Of a stretch of DNA of 64,000 nucleotides, positions 52,933-61,632 are shown one piece after another; the first letter of the stretch is position 1, and each line of letters starts with the position of its first letter. Below the pieces are notes generated by a model. That model made no database searches. It was not told where the DNA came from and was given only the letters and a program-made list of their open reading frames with translations. This DNA comes from Trichococcus patagoniensis (lineage in GTDB: Bacteria > Bacillota > Bacilli > Lactobacillales > Aerococcaceae), in the NCBI RefSeq assembly GCF_003051085.1, contig NZ_QAOM01000001.1:1-64000 (forward strand), given 5' to 3'. The position numbers were made by a program, and so were the translations under genes.

Positions 52933-54123
52933 ATGTTAAGAGATGAATTGATGAAAATGCTGGACGGCCGCGAAGATGACATGATCGCTTTGCGCCGTCA
53001 TTTCCATGAGCATCCTGAACTGTCATTCGACGAGAAGGAAACGGCTGCGTTCATCGCCCGTTTTTATCAGGATAAACCGGTTGATGTGCAGACGAACGTC
53101 GGAAACGGCTATGGCATCGTCGTAACGATCAACGGAAAACAACCCGGCCGGACCATCGCGCTACGGGCGGATTTTGATGCGCTCCAGATTGAGGAACAGA
53201 CCGGTCTGCCGTTCGCATCCAAAAATCCAGGCGTCATGCATGCCTGCGGACATGATGGACACACCGCCTATCTGATGGTCTTGGCAGATTGTCTGATCCG
53301 CCTGCGGGACAAATGGCAAGGCACCGTCAAAATCGTGCATCAGCATGCTGAAGAAATGGCCCCGGCCGGCGCCAAGAGCATCATGGATTCTGGCTTGCTG
53401 GATGATGTCGATGAAATCTACGGCATCCATTTCTATCCGGACTACGAAGTCGGCACCGTCTTTTATACCAGCGGCTACGCTTATGCAGGCTGCAGCGACA
53501 TCAAAGTCACGATCCAGGGGACGGGCGGGCATGGTTCGCAACCGCACCGCTCCAACGATACGATTGTGGCGGCATCGAGCTTCGTGATGAATCTGCAGAC
53601 CATCGTTTCCCGGCGCATCAACCCTTATGACATGGCTGTCGTGACGATCGGCTCCTTCGAGGCGGTCGGCAGCAGCAATGTCATCAAGGATAATCTGATC
53701 CTGCGTGGGGATGCCCGTTACATGGATCTTGAGGTCGGAAAGGTCATCGAGGAACACTTCCACCGAATCGGCCGCGGTCTTGAGGAGATGTACGACGTGA
53801 AAGTGGAGATCGACTACAACTCCGATTATCCGCCTTTGTACAACCATCCGAAGGAGACCGCGAAAGCTGCCGCTGTTCTGGAAAAGCATGGTGTGGGGTC
53901 TTACTTGAAGCAGGTCATCGAGACTTCGGCCAACACCGGAGCGGAGGATTTCGGACAGTATCTGCTGAAGATCCCCGGCGCTTTCCTGAATGTCGGCGCC
54001 CGCCCGAATCAGGCAGAAGTTTTCAATAATCATCACCCGAAATTTGACATCAATGAAAAAGCTCTATTGGTCGCGGCTAAAGCAGTCGCTGACATCACCC
54101 TTGCGGCGTTAGCCGGGGAATGA
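52933..54123 (+). CDS. M20 family amidohydrolase (N-acyl-amino-acid amidohydrolase type)
   Basis: A 396-residue zinc amidohydrolase of the M20D/AbgB-like group. The start LRRHFHEHPELSFDEKETAAFI, metal motif MHACGHDGHTAY (about residues 99-110), HQHAEEMAPAGA (~135-146), the dimerisation/lid segment GTGGHGSQPH and the C-terminal GAEDFGQYL and FNNHHPKFD are all conserved. It likely removes an acyl or aminobenzoyl group from an amino acid; substrate unknown. The start could also be ATG 52915. It lies 18 bases before folE, so it may be co-transcribed with the folate genes; a link to p-aminobenzoyl-glutamate recycling is possible but speculative. Confidence 0.9.
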   Translation: MLRDELMKMLDGREDDMIALRRHFHEHPELSFDEKETAAFIARFYQDKPVDVQTNVGNGYGIVVTINGKQPGRTIALRADFDALQIEEQTGLPFASKNPGVMHACGHDGHTAYLMVLADCLIRLRDKWQGTVKIVHQHAEEMAPAGAKSIMDSGLLDDVDEIYGIHFYPDYEVGTVFYTSGYAYAGCSDIKVTIQGTGGHGSQPHRSNDTIVAASSFVMNLQTIVSRRINPYDMAVVTIGSFEAVGSSNVIKDNLILRGDARYMDLEVGKVIEEHFHRIGRGLEEMYDVKVEIDYNSDYPPLYNHPKETAKAAAVLEKHGVGSYLKQVIETSANTGAEDFGQYLLKIPGAFLNVGARPNQAEVFNNHHPKFDINEKALLVAAKAVADITLAALAGE

Positions 54124-54141
54124 GCGTTTAGGAGGATAAAA

Positions 54142-54699
54142 ATGGATTTAGAAAAGATAGAAACCGCCGTCCAAATGATTTTGGAGGCGATTGGGGAAGA
54201 TCCGAACCGCTCAGGATTGCAGGATACACCGAAGCGGGTAGCACGCATGTATGCCGAGATTTTTTCCGGTGTCGAGAAAGACCCTGCCGATCACGCTAAG
54301 GTGGTCTTCCATGAAGACACTGACGAAATCGTATTAGTGAAGGATATTCCTTTCTATTCGACTTGCGAACATCATCTGGTGCCTTTTTTCGGGGTGGGAC
54401 ATATCGCTTATATGCCGAAGGATGGACAGGTAATCGGGTTGAGCAAGCTGGCGCGTATCCTGGATGAGGTCAGCAAAAAGCCGCAGATCCAAGAACGGAT
54501 CACGACGACGGTTGCGGATATCCTGATGGAGCATTTGCAACCGCAGGGAGTCATGGTGGTTTTGGAAGCCGAGCATATGTGCATGACAATGCGGGGCGTG
54601 AAAAAACCGGGCAGCAAAACCGTGACATCCGCAGTCCGTGGCGCATTCAAACAATCATTCAAATCCAGAAGTGAAGTGCTGGAATTGATCAAACTGTAG
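54142..54699 (+). CDS. folE: GTP cyclohydrolase I
   Basis: A 185-residue enzyme that converts GTP to dihydroneopterin triphosphate, the first step of folate synthesis. The zinc and catalytic motifs [18 protein letters not shown] (Cys and His, ~74-91) and [16 protein letters not shown] (second Cys, ~140-155) are intact, as is [18 protein letters not shown] precedes ATG. First of four folate genes (folE-folP-folB-folK) in one direction. Confidence 0.97.
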   Translation: MDLEKIETAVQMILEAIGEDPNRSGLQDTPKRVARMYAEIFSGVEKDPADHAKVVFHEDTDEIVLVKDIPFYSTCEHHLVPFFGVGHIAYMPKDGQVIGLSKLARILDEVSKKPQIQERITTTVADILMEHLQPQGVMVVLEAEHMCMTMRGVKKPGSKTVTSAVRGAFKQSFKSRSEVLELIKL

Positions 54700-54730
54700 A
54701 CACATTACACGCTGACGAGGAGATTGGATT

Positions 54731-55564
54731 TTGAAACTAACAACGAAGACGAAAGTATATGACCTGTCGCAGCGCAGCCATATCATGGGGATACTGAATG
54801 TGACGCCGGACTCGTTTTCTGATGGTGGAGAGTGGAATACGGTCGAAAAAGCTGTTGCCCACGCCCTAGAAATGGTTGCGGATGGCGCCGATATCATCGA
54901 CATCGGCGGGGAATCCACACGCCCGGGCCACACTCAGATTTCTGATGAAGAGGAAATCGCCCGCGTGGTACCGATCATTGAAGCACTCAAAAAGGCAGTC
55001 GATGTGCCGCTTTCGATCGACACCTACAAGTCGGCGGTTGCCCGCGCGGCTTGTGAAGCGGGCATCGATATCATCAATGATATCTGGGGCTGCAAGTACG
55101 ATCCCGAGATCGCAGCGGTGGCGGCGGTATTTGATGTGCAGATCATTTTGATGCATAACCGGGAAAAACCGGATTATGCCTTTTTGATCGAAGATATGCT
55201 GGCTGACTTGGCGAAGAGCGTACGGATCGCAGTGGATGCTGGCGTTCCGAGACATAATATCATCTTGGATCCCGGCTGCGGATTCGGAAAAACCTATGAA
55301 GATAATCTGAATGTAGTCCATCATCTGAAGCGATTTGTGGATCTTGGGTACCCAGTGCTCTTGGGAACGTCCCGGAAAAGGTTCATCGGAACGGCACTTG
55401 GCGATCTCCCTTTCAAGGAGCGCGATCTGGGGACGGCCGCAACGACTGCTTTGGGCATCGTGAACGGCGCCCAGCTGTTCCGCGTGCACAATGTGAAGGC
55501 CAATGCGGAAATGGCACGGATGATGGATATCATGTTGAAAAAAGGAGAGAGCCCGATTGGATAA
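54731..55564 (+). CDS. folP: Dihydropteroate synthase
   Basis: A 277-residue TIM-barrel enzyme that joins p-aminobenzoate to the pterin pyrophosphate; the target of sulfonamides. Signature 1 GILNVTPDSFSDGG (~20-33) and signature 2 DIGGESTRPG (~57-66) are clear, as are DPGCGFGKTYEDN and GTSRKRFIG. The start is TTG 54731, placed after GAGGAG; no ATG fits. Its end overlaps folB by 8 bases, indicating translational coupling. Confidence 0.97.
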   Translation: MKLTTKTKVYDLSQRSHIMGILNVTPDSFSDGGEWNTVEKAVAHALEMVADGADIIDIGGESTRPGHTQISDEEEIARVVPIIEALKKAVDVPLSIDTYKSAVARAACEAGIDIINDIWGCKYDPEIAAVAAVFDVQIILMHNREKPDYAFLIEDMLADLAKSVRIAVDAGVPRHNIILDPGCGFGKTYEDNLNVVHHLKRFVDLGYPVLLGTSRKRFIGTALGDLPFKERDLGTAATTALGIVNGAQLFRVHNVKANAEMARMMDIMLKKGESPIG

Positions 55565-55925
55565 AATCTATTTGAATAATCTGCAGTTCTATGCCTTTCA
55601 TGGATTGAATGCGGAAGAAAAGGTGTTGGGACAACGCTTCAACGTAGATGTTGTGCTGCACACCGATACAAAAAAAGCCGGCTACAGCGACAAAATGGAG
55701 GATTCGATCCATTACGGACATGCCTACAAGACCGTCAAAGCGGTAGTGGAGGGCGAAAACTTCAACCTGATCGAAGCTTTGGCAGAACATATCGCCATCG
55801 CTTTGCTTACGCGCTTCGACGGGCTGCAGGCTTGCCAAGTGAAAGTGATCAAACCGGATCCTCCGATCGTCGGCCATTATGATTCCGTTGCGGTTGAAAT
55901 CTACCGTGAAAGGGAAGGGAGCTAA
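55557..55925 (+). CDS. folB: Dihydroneopterin aldolase
   Basis: A 122-residue tunnel-fold enzyme that cleaves dihydroneopterin to 6-hydroxymethyl-dihydropterin. The N-terminal NNLQFYAFHGLNAEEKVLGQRF with its catalytic Glu and the pterin-binding EALAEHIAIALL are conserved, as is the C-terminal KPDPPIVGHYDSVAVEI with the catalytic Lys. The start is TTG 55557 after AAAGGAGAG, inside the 3' end of folP. Length is usual. Confidence 0.96.
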   Translation: MDKIYLNNLQFYAFHGLNAEEKVLGQRFNVDVVLHTDTKKAGYSDKMEDSIHYGHAYKTVKAVVEGENFNLIEALAEHIAIALLTRFDGLQACQVKVIKPDPPIVGHYDSVAVEIYREREGS

Positions 55926-55929
55926 GCGC

Positions 55930-56430
55930 ATGCCTATCGTGTACATCGCCTTAGGCACGAATCTGGAACCGCGCGCGGACCATCTCGAAAAAGCTTTGGA
56001 GCTCTTCCGGGCCTTGCCGGATGTGGAAGTGAAACGCGTATCATCCATTTATGAGTCGAAACCCGTCGGCTATCTCGACCAACCGGATTTCCTGAACCTT
56101 GTGTTCGAAGCGGAAACGGACCTGCTGCCTTTGGCTTTGCTGGACAGATGCCAAAGCATCGAGCAGGAACTCGGAAGAGTGCGCACCATCCGATTCGGCC
56201 CGCGCACCTTGGACGTCGACATCGTTTTGTACGGAGTGGAGCGTTTGGACGAAGAACGGTTGACCGTTCCGCATCCGCGGATGCAGGAGCGCGCCTTTGT
56301 GCTGTTGCCCTTGCAGGAACTGAATCCCGAATATGTTGTTCCGGAATGGAACAAAACAGTCAATGAATTAGTGGCGGAATTGCCAGCGAATGATCTCGAA
56401 GAAATCTGGCAATACGCACCTGAATCCTGA
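55930..56430 (+). CDS. folK: 2-amino-4-hydroxy-6-hydroxymethyldihydropteridine diphosphokinase (HPPK)
   Basis: A 166-residue enzyme that transfers pyrophosphate from ATP to the pterin before FolP acts. Motifs: YIALGTNLEPR at the N-terminus, YESKPVGYLDQPDFLN (~40-55), and the signature RFGPRTLDVDIVLYG (~94-108) with paired Asp metal ligands, then HPRMQERAFVLLPL. ATG 55930 follows GGGAAGGGAGC, 4 bases after the folB stop. Last gene of the folate run. Confidence 0.96.
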   Translation: MPIVYIALGTNLEPRADHLEKALELFRALPDVEVKRVSSIYESKPVGYLDQPDFLNLVFEAETDLLPLALLDRCQSIEQELGRVRTIRFGPRTLDVDIVLYGVERLDEERLTVPHPRMQERAFVLLPLQELNPEYVVPEWNKTVNELVAELPANDLEEIWQYAPES

Positions 56431-56475
56431 ATATCTGATCATATCTTGAAAAAGAACATTTTTAGAGAAATGCGC

Positions 56476-56504
56476 TTGACGTTTTCATTTAAACAAGGTA
56501 TACT
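56476..56504 (+). promoter_or_regulatory. Promoter of the infC-rpmI-rplT operon
   Basis: TTGACG (56476-56481) and TATACT (56499-56504), 17-bp spacer, just before the L20 leader. Confidence 0.85.
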
Positions 56505-56509
56505 ATAAA

Positions 56510-56641
56510 AGTTGAGAAATTAAGCAGAAGCACCCGCTTCTCGCCTAAGTGGACAATTGCGTCCCTGGGCCAGATATGTACAAGTAACTTGCAGCAATGC
56601 GAGTATTGTCGGCGGGTTATTATGACCCGCCGGCTTTTTTC
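56510..56641 (+). promoter_or_regulatory. L20 leader (autoregulatory attenuator)
   Basis: Begins with the L20-leader signature AATTAAGCAGAAGCACCCGC and TTCTCGCCTAAG (56518-56551), followed by a long imperfect structure and an intrinsic terminator GGCGGGTTATTATGACCCGCC plus CTTTTTT (56611-56641). In Bacillus, ribosomal protein L20 binds such a leader and promotes termination, limiting infC-rpmI-rplT expression. Confidence 0.92.
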
Positions 56642-56679
56642 TGCGTTCTTTCTCTCAAATATCATGGAGGTGAACGACC

Positions 56680-57195
56680 ATAGCAAAAGATATGATGGTT
56701 AACGACGGCATCCGTGCCCGCGAGCTACGCATTATCGGTAGTGACGGCGAGCAACTAGGAGTCAAATCGAAAAGTGATGCATTGCAGATTGCAGAGGCAG
56801 CAAATTTAGATTTAGTTTTGGTATCGCCAAATGCAAACCCGCCCGTTGCCCGTATTATGGATTACGGCAAGTTCCGTTTCGATCAACAAAAACGTGAACG
56901 TGAAGCCCGTAAAAACCAAAAAGTGGTAAGCCTAAAAGAAGTACGCTTGAGTCCTTCCATCGACGAAAATGATTTTCAAACGAAAATGCGGAATGCTCGC
57001 AAATTCTTAGAAAAAGGTGACAAAGTGAAAGCATCCATCCGATTCAAAGGACGTGCAATCACCCACAAAGAGATCGGACAAAGGGTCCTTGATCGCCTTG
57101 CATCTGAGCTTACTGACGTTTCGACGATTGAATCTCATCCTAAAATGGACGGAAGAAGCATGTTCTTGATGTTGGCGCCCAAAGCCGATAAATAA
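56680..57195 (+). CDS. infC: Translation initiation factor IF-3
   Basis: A 171-residue factor that keeps ribosomal subunits apart and checks the initiation codon. The N-domain begins with the [16 protein letters not shown] segment, with linker [12 protein letters not shown] and C-domain [15 protein letters not shown]-like region and [14 protein letters not shown]. The start is the non-standard codon ATA at 56680: GGAGG lies 9 bases before it and the N-terminal AKD residues match the family, while the first in-frame ATG (56692) is too far from a ribosome site. AUU/AUA starts in infC are known to support autoregulation by IF-3. Confidence 0.95.
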   Translation: MAKDMMVNDGIRARELRIIGSDGEQLGVKSKSDALQIAEAANLDLVLVSPNANPPVARIMDYGKFRFDQQKREREARKNQKVVSLKEVRLSPSIDENDFQTKMRNARKFLEKGDKVKASIRFKGRAITHKEIGQRVLDRLASELTDVSTIESHPKMDGRSMFLMLAPKADK

Positions 57196-57225
57196 ATTTG
57201 TAACTTAATTTAGGAGGAAAGACAA

Positions 57226-57426
57226 ATGCCAAAACAAAAAACTCACCGTGGATCAGCTAAACGTTTCAAAAGAACTGGTAACGGCGGACTAAAACGTTGG
57301 AGCGCTTTTACAAGCCATAGATTCCACGGAAAAACGAAGAAACAAAGACGTCAATTGCGTCAGGCTTCAATGGTCAGCGCATCTGATATGAAACGCATCA
57401 GCCAACAATTATCACAAATGAAATAA
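57226..57426 (+). CDS. rpmI: 50S ribosomal protein L35
   Basis: A 66-residue basic ribosomal protein. [23 protein letters not shown] and [16 protein letters not shown] are typical of L35. TAGGAGGAA lies before ATG. Middle gene of infC-rpmI-rplT. Confidence 0.98.
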   Translation: MPKQKTHRGSAKRFKRTGNGGLKRWSAFTSHRFHGKTKKQRRQLRQASMVSASDMKRISQQLSQMK

Positions 57427-57479
57427 TTCTAAACAACAATACGAGATAGAACTTTGGTTCTAATAAGGAGGAAATCACT

Positions 57480-57839
57480 ATGCCACGTGTAAAAGGTGGG
57501 ACAGTAACCCGTAAACGCCGCAAAAAGATTATTAAATTATCTAAAGGTTATTACGGTTCAAAACATACATTATTCAAAACAGCTAAAGAACAAGTAATGA
57601 AATCTTATACTTATGCTTACAGAGACCGTCGTCAAAAGAAACGTGACTTCCGTAGATTATGGGTCACTCGTATCAACGCGGCTGCTCGTATCAACGGCAT
57701 GAGCTACAGCACTTTGATCCACGGATTGAAACTTGCTGGTATCGAAATGAACCGCAAAATGTTGGCTGACTTGGCTGTTACAGACGCTGCAGCTTTCACT
57801 GCGGTAGCTGAACAAGCTAAAGCTGCATTAGCTAAATAA
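57480..57839 (+). CDS. rplT: 50S ribosomal protein L20
   Basis: A 119-residue basic ribosomal protein and the expected regulator of its own operon through the L20 leader. The N-terminal tail [19 protein letters not shown] and the [21 protein letters not shown] helix are characteristic. Its tail carries [26 protein letters not shown] precedes ATG. A terminator follows. Confidence 0.98.
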   Translation: MPRVKGGTVTRKRRKKIIKLSKGYYGSKHTLFKTAKEQVMKSYTYAYRDRRQKKRDFRRLWVTRINAAARINGMSYSTLIHGLKLAGIEMNRKMLADLAVTDAAAFTAVAEQAKAALAK

Positions 57840-57845
57840 TTTTTG

Positions 57846-57890
57846 AATCGTTGCCTCCCCGTTCTTTGACTGGGAGTGCGGCGATTTTTT
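57846..57890 (+). terminator. Rho-independent terminator of infC-rpmI-rplT
   Basis: Imperfect stem AATCGTTGCCTCCC / GGGAGTGCGGCGATT, followed by a run of seven T. Confidence 0.85.
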
Positions 57891-57950
57891 TGTTTTTTTA
57901 CTGTGAATGCTATACTGATATTATGTCACTAAATCAATGGGGGTATCATT

Positions 57951-59036
57951 TTGGAAGAGAAAGAATTACAGATGTTGATCGATCTGACGGATGCTAGAGG
58001 CGTTCCGGGCAATGAAGGCGAGGTCCGCGAAGTCTTCAGACGTTATGCCGAACCTTTCGCCGAAAGCTTTTCGCAGGACGGATTGGGCGGTCTCTTTGCC
58101 AAACATACAGGCACGGAAGAGGGGCCGACCATTTTGTTGGCGGGGCACTTGGATGAAGTGGGCTTCATGGTCACGAACATAACCGAGAAGGGCTTCATCA
58201 AATTCCAAACTTTGGGAGGCTGGTGGAATCAGGTCATGCTGGCCCAGCAAGTGGAAATCACCAACTCGAAAGGCGAGCGCTGCCACGGGGTCATCGGCTG
58301 CAAACCGCCGCATGTCCTGACGCCGGAAGCACGCAAAAAGCCATATGAAATCAAAGATATGTTCATCGATATCGGCGCTTCTTCGAAAGAACAAGTAGCG
58401 GAATGGGGCATCAAGCCCGGCGATATGATTACGCCTTACATTTCCTTCAAACGCATGAACGATTCCAAATTCCTGTTGGCGAAAGCTTGGGATAACCGCA
58501 TCGGTCTGGCCGTTGCGCTCAAAGTGTTGGAAAATGTCGCCAAAGCCGGGCACCCGAATGTGATCTTCAGCGGCGGAAATGTCCAGGAGGAAGTAGGTCT
58601 GCGCGGCGCGAAGACGGCCACGCACATGATCCGTCCGGACATCGCGTTCGCCTTGGACACAGGCACGGCAGGGGATACCCCGGGAATGACGCCTCAAGAA
58701 GCGGATTCCGAATTAGGCAAAGGGCCGCAGTTATTGATTTATGATGCGTCGATGATTCCGCATCGTGGCTTGCGCGACTTCATCGTCGGAGTTGCCGAAG
58801 AATGCGGCATTCCCTTCCAGTACACAGTCATCACGGGCGGCGGAACGGATGCCGGCGCCCAGCATCAGAGTTTGGATGGCATTCCTTCCTTTGCGATCAC
58901 AGTGCCGGTGCGTTATCTGCATTCGCACACGTCCATGATTCATGAAGATGACTATCTGAATGCTGTCAAATTAGTCACGGAATTAGTCAAACGTTTGGAT
59001 GGCGAAACGGTCAATCAGATCCGCGAAAACGTCTAA
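57951..59036 (+). CDS. M42 family metallopeptidase, YsdC-like
   Basis: A 361-residue di-metal aminopeptidase. Motifs: [12 protein letters not shown] (~63-74), [11 protein letters not shown] (~180), [15 protein letters not shown] (Glu pair, ~210-224), [12 protein letters not shown] (~235) and [11 protein letters not shown] (~302-312), then [11 protein letters not shown] at the C-terminus. The start is TTG 57951 after ATGGGGGTATC. Location after rplT matches ysdC of Bacillus. It is a paralogue of the gene at 37745, with which it shares the whole M42 fold. Likely a cytoplasmic peptidase acting on oligopeptides. Confidence 0.93.
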   Translation: MEEKELQMLIDLTDARGVPGNEGEVREVFRRYAEPFAESFSQDGLGGLFAKHTGTEEGPTILLAGHLDEVGFMVTNITEKGFIKFQTLGGWWNQVMLAQQVEITNSKGERCHGVIGCKPPHVLTPEARKKPYEIKDMFIDIGASSKEQVAEWGIKPGDMITPYISFKRMNDSKFLLAKAWDNRIGLAVALKVLENVAKAGHPNVIFSGGNVQEEVGLRGAKTATHMIRPDIAFALDTGTAGDTPGMTPQEADSELGKGPQLLIYDASMIPHRGLRDFIVGVAEECGIPFQYTVITGGGTDAGAQHQSLDGIPSFAITVPVRYLHSHTSMIHEDDYLNAVKLVTELVKRLDGETVNQIRENV

Positions 59037-59154
59037 AAATAGGAACAGCATGAACATCTGTCGAAAAGTATCCACATATTTTCGTGGGTGGATAGAGTAA
59101 GATATAGATAATGTTAAAATGGGTATCAAGAAAGCGAGAGGAGGGGATGGCAGG

Positions 59155-60585
59155 ATGGAGAAAATGAAAAGACGTATCGCGATCATCGGCGGCGGGCTGA
59201 GAGGATTGACGGCCGCTTATGAAATCGATAAAGCCATCCGGGAACAAAACCTCCCGTTTGAATATGTAGTTCTGGAGGATCGATCCTCTGTTGGCGGCAT
59301 GATCCACACGATTGATGTGGACGGGTATGCGATTGATGTAGGAGCAACGGCTTTCGATTCGAGGCGGACGGATATTTCCGGTTTTCTGCAGGAATTGGGC
59401 TTGGAAAATGAAAAACAATTCAGCTATGGGGGCAAATTGGTGTTGTTCGATGGAAATGCGGTCATTGATGACGTTATGCCAACCTACCACGGCATCCCGC
59501 TTTTTCTTAACGATATTTGGAAGGCCAATGGACTGACCTTGGATGCAAAGGTACGGGCATTCATGAACAGCATTTTTCTGTCCAAAAGTCTGCATGAGAA
59601 CCCGGAATATTCAACCGACAACTTTTTGGAATTCCGCTTGGGACGGGAAGTGGTCGATTACATGGCTGAGCCCTACTATCCGGATAACGTCTATGGCTCC
59701 ATGGAACTGATGCCGATAAAATTGTTCGATGAAAATTTGGTGACCATCTACGGGAAGGCGCATATCGGCAAGCACAAAAAAGAACAGCTGATGCGCTATG
59801 CCGATGGGTCCGGCCAGGAGTATAGCTTCAAGGAAGGTTTAGCAACTCTAACCAAACGTCTGGCCCAACATACGGAAGGCCATCTATACCTGAATCAGAA
59901 AGTGAAATCGTTGAGCGCTGTGTCAGAAGACATTCTGTTGATTGAATTGAACGGACGCGAATCCATGCGGGCAGGCAGTGTTGTCGTCACAACAAACCCC
60001 CAGGAATCCCTTGGGTTTTTGGAGGGGTTCGCTAGTGAAATTGCTTTTCCGAAGGCCCAAAGCACGAGTGTCGGCACAGTTTTCTTCAAAATAAATAAAA
60101 AATCAGTCAAAAACATGCCTGAAGGGCAAGGGTTTGTGATTCCGCGGAGAAGTTCCTTCCATAGCACGAAGGTTGTCGTTTTGAACAACAAATGGCCGCT
60201 GTTTGAACAAGCGGACTATTATTACGTGCTTGTGGAATTCGGCAGACGTCTGGAAGAAACATTGATAGAATTAGCCGATGATCTTGTGGTGGATATCATC
60301 AAAAATGAAGTGAAGGAAATTTTGGCTCTGAGCGAGGACCCGTTGCAGTCCACTTTTTATCGCTGGGAAAAGGCTGTGCCCCATTTCAGTTTGCAGCAAC
60401 GGCAAGAGATGCTGGATGCAGGCTATCCAGTCCGTCAAGAGTATGCAAAAAGAGGCGTTTTTGTGGGGGGGAACGGGATCACTGGTTATGGCATGGAAAA
60501 TGCCATCATTGAGGGGAAACGCTTAGCCCATGAGGCGATCCTTTACATGAAAAAAATGGAAAATAATGACAGTCCGAATGCATAA
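59155..60585 (+). CDS. FAD-dependent protoporphyrinogen/coproporphyrinogen oxidase-like protein
   Basis: A 476-residue flavoprotein of the HemY/amine-oxidase superfamily. The FAD-binding motif IAIIGGGLRGLTAAYE (residues ~7-22) has an Arg where most have a Ser or Ala. VVLEDRSSVGGMIHT and the C-terminal FVGGNGITGYGMENAIIEGKRLAHE complete the FAD site. The middle domain aligns with HemY in order but not closely. No other haem gene is in the window, and most lactic acid bacteria lack full haem synthesis, so the true substrate is open. ATG 59155 follows GAGGAGGGG; the ORF start at 59119 overlaps that site. Strong terminator downstream. Confidence 0.8.
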   Translation: MEKMKRRIAIIGGGLRGLTAAYEIDKAIREQNLPFEYVVLEDRSSVGGMIHTIDVDGYAIDVGATAFDSRRTDISGFLQELGLENEKQFSYGGKLVLFDGNAVIDDVMPTYHGIPLFLNDIWKANGLTLDAKVRAFMNSIFLSKSLHENPEYSTDNFLEFRLGREVVDYMAEPYYPDNVYGSMELMPIKLFDENLVTIYGKAHIGKHKKEQLMRYADGSGQEYSFKEGLATLTKRLAQHTEGHLYLNQKVKSLSAVSEDILLIELNGRESMRAGSVVVTTNPQESLGFLEGFASEIAFPKAQSTSVGTVFFKINKKSVKNMPEGQGFVIPRRSSFHSTKVVVLNNKWPLFEQADYYYVLVEFGRRLEETLIELADDLVVDIIKNEVKEILALSEDPLQSTFYRWEKAVPHFSLQQRQEMLDAGYPVRQEYAKRGVFVGGNGITGYGMENAIIEGKRLAHEAILYMKKMENNDSPNA

Positions 60586-60588
60586 TGG

Positions 60589-60636
60589 AACAGTCCGCCT
60601 ATCTGTATGTTTACAGATAATGGCGGACTGTTTTTG
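60589..60636 (+). terminator. Rho-independent terminator of the HemY-like gene
   Basis: Stem AACAGTCCGCC-TATCTGT / ACAGATA-GGCGGACTGTT, followed by TTTTT. Confidence 0.9.
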
Positions 60637-60822
60637 ATTTCATATAGTGTTTGTTTTTGTTTGGTGCTATAATGAATCCAACGATATCGAACTGTTGTTG
60701 TTTAGTGTTGAAACTGTTTCTTTTCGTTGCCGTGAAAGAGTTTGCCATTGAGGATGGCTTGAGGCATGATATAATCTGGATAGGATTATTTGCTTATCAG
60801 ATATTGGATTGGAGGACATTTA

Positions 60823-61563
60823 ATGGAATTGACAATTTTGGGCTGCATGGGCGGCTATCCCACAAAAGATGTCGGTACGACAGCATATCTGCTGACATCC
60901 GCTGATTTCAGACTACTGATCGACGTAGGCAGCAACGCTTTGTTGTCTCTGGAGCATCATCTGGACCCGTTGGATTTGGATGCGGTCATCCTGACGCACT
61001 ATCACGCGGACCATATTGCGGACTTGGGTGTCCTGCAATATACTTTTCAGCTGAAAGAGCCTGCAGAAGGCAAATCAAAAAAAATACTTCCGATATACGG
61101 TCATACTGAATCGGAATTTTTCCGCTTGTTGGCTATACCGGGAGTGAGTGAAGGGATTGCCTATGTTCCAACGGAAACGTTGGATTTGGGGCCATTCCGG
61201 ATCCGTTTTTTGAAAACCATCCATCCGGTTCCTTGCTATGCGTTGCGGATCGAGGAGATCGCCACCGGGAAAGTCTTCGTTTTCGGTGCAGATTCAGCCT
61301 ATCTAGCGGCATTCGTTTCTTTTGTGAAGGACGCTGACCTGTTCTTGGCTGATGCGAACTTGTTCAATGGCAATGAGCGTCACCATGCGCATATGACTGC
61401 GGGCGAAGTTGGGGCGATAGCCCAAGCTGCTGGAGTCAAACAGCTGGTCCTGACGCATTTGCCTCAAAAAGGCGAGCTATCCGTCTTGCTGGATCAAGCG
61501 AAAGAGGCAGCACCGTCCGTATCCGTCACGCTTGCCGAAAAGGACCGGATCATCACAATCTGA
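60823..61563 (+). CDS. MBL fold metallo-hydrolase, YhfI-like
   Basis: A 246-residue metallo-beta-lactamase-fold protein. Metal ligands HYHADHIAD (H-x-H-x-D-H, about residues 60-68), a further His in TIHPVPCYALRIE (~135), Asp in FGADSAYL (~160) and His in LTHLPQKGE (~215) are in place. This is the RNase Z/YhfI-like group rather than classical beta-lactamases. TTGGAGGAC precedes ATG 60823. It is 69 bases before the lipoate ligase gene; the pair matches Bacillus yhfI-lplJ. Substrate unknown. Confidence 0.92.
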   Translation: MELTILGCMGGYPTKDVGTTAYLLTSADFRLLIDVGSNALLSLEHHLDPLDLDAVILTHYHADHIADLGVLQYTFQLKEPAEGKSKKILPIYGHTESEFFRLLAIPGVSEGIAYVPTETLDLGPFRIRFLKTIHPVPCYALRIEEIATGKVFVFGADSAYLAAFVSFVKDADLFLADANLFNGNERHHAHMTAGEVGAIAQAAGVKQLVLTHLPQKGELSVLLDQAKEAAPSVSVTLAEKDRIITI

Positions 61564-61632
61564 TCGCGTCCATCAATCAGAACGAAACAGTACGAAACAA
61601 CAAATTGAATGAAGAATGGGAGAGAAAAACTT

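Noticed and set aside
53161-54036. A 291-codon - strand frame opposite the M20 amidohydrolase
   Set aside because: It is antisense to a gene with intact catalytic motifs and has no start signals.
60651-60905. An 84-codon open frame after the HemY-like gene
   Set aside because: It overlaps the start of the MBL gene in another frame and lacks a ribosome site.
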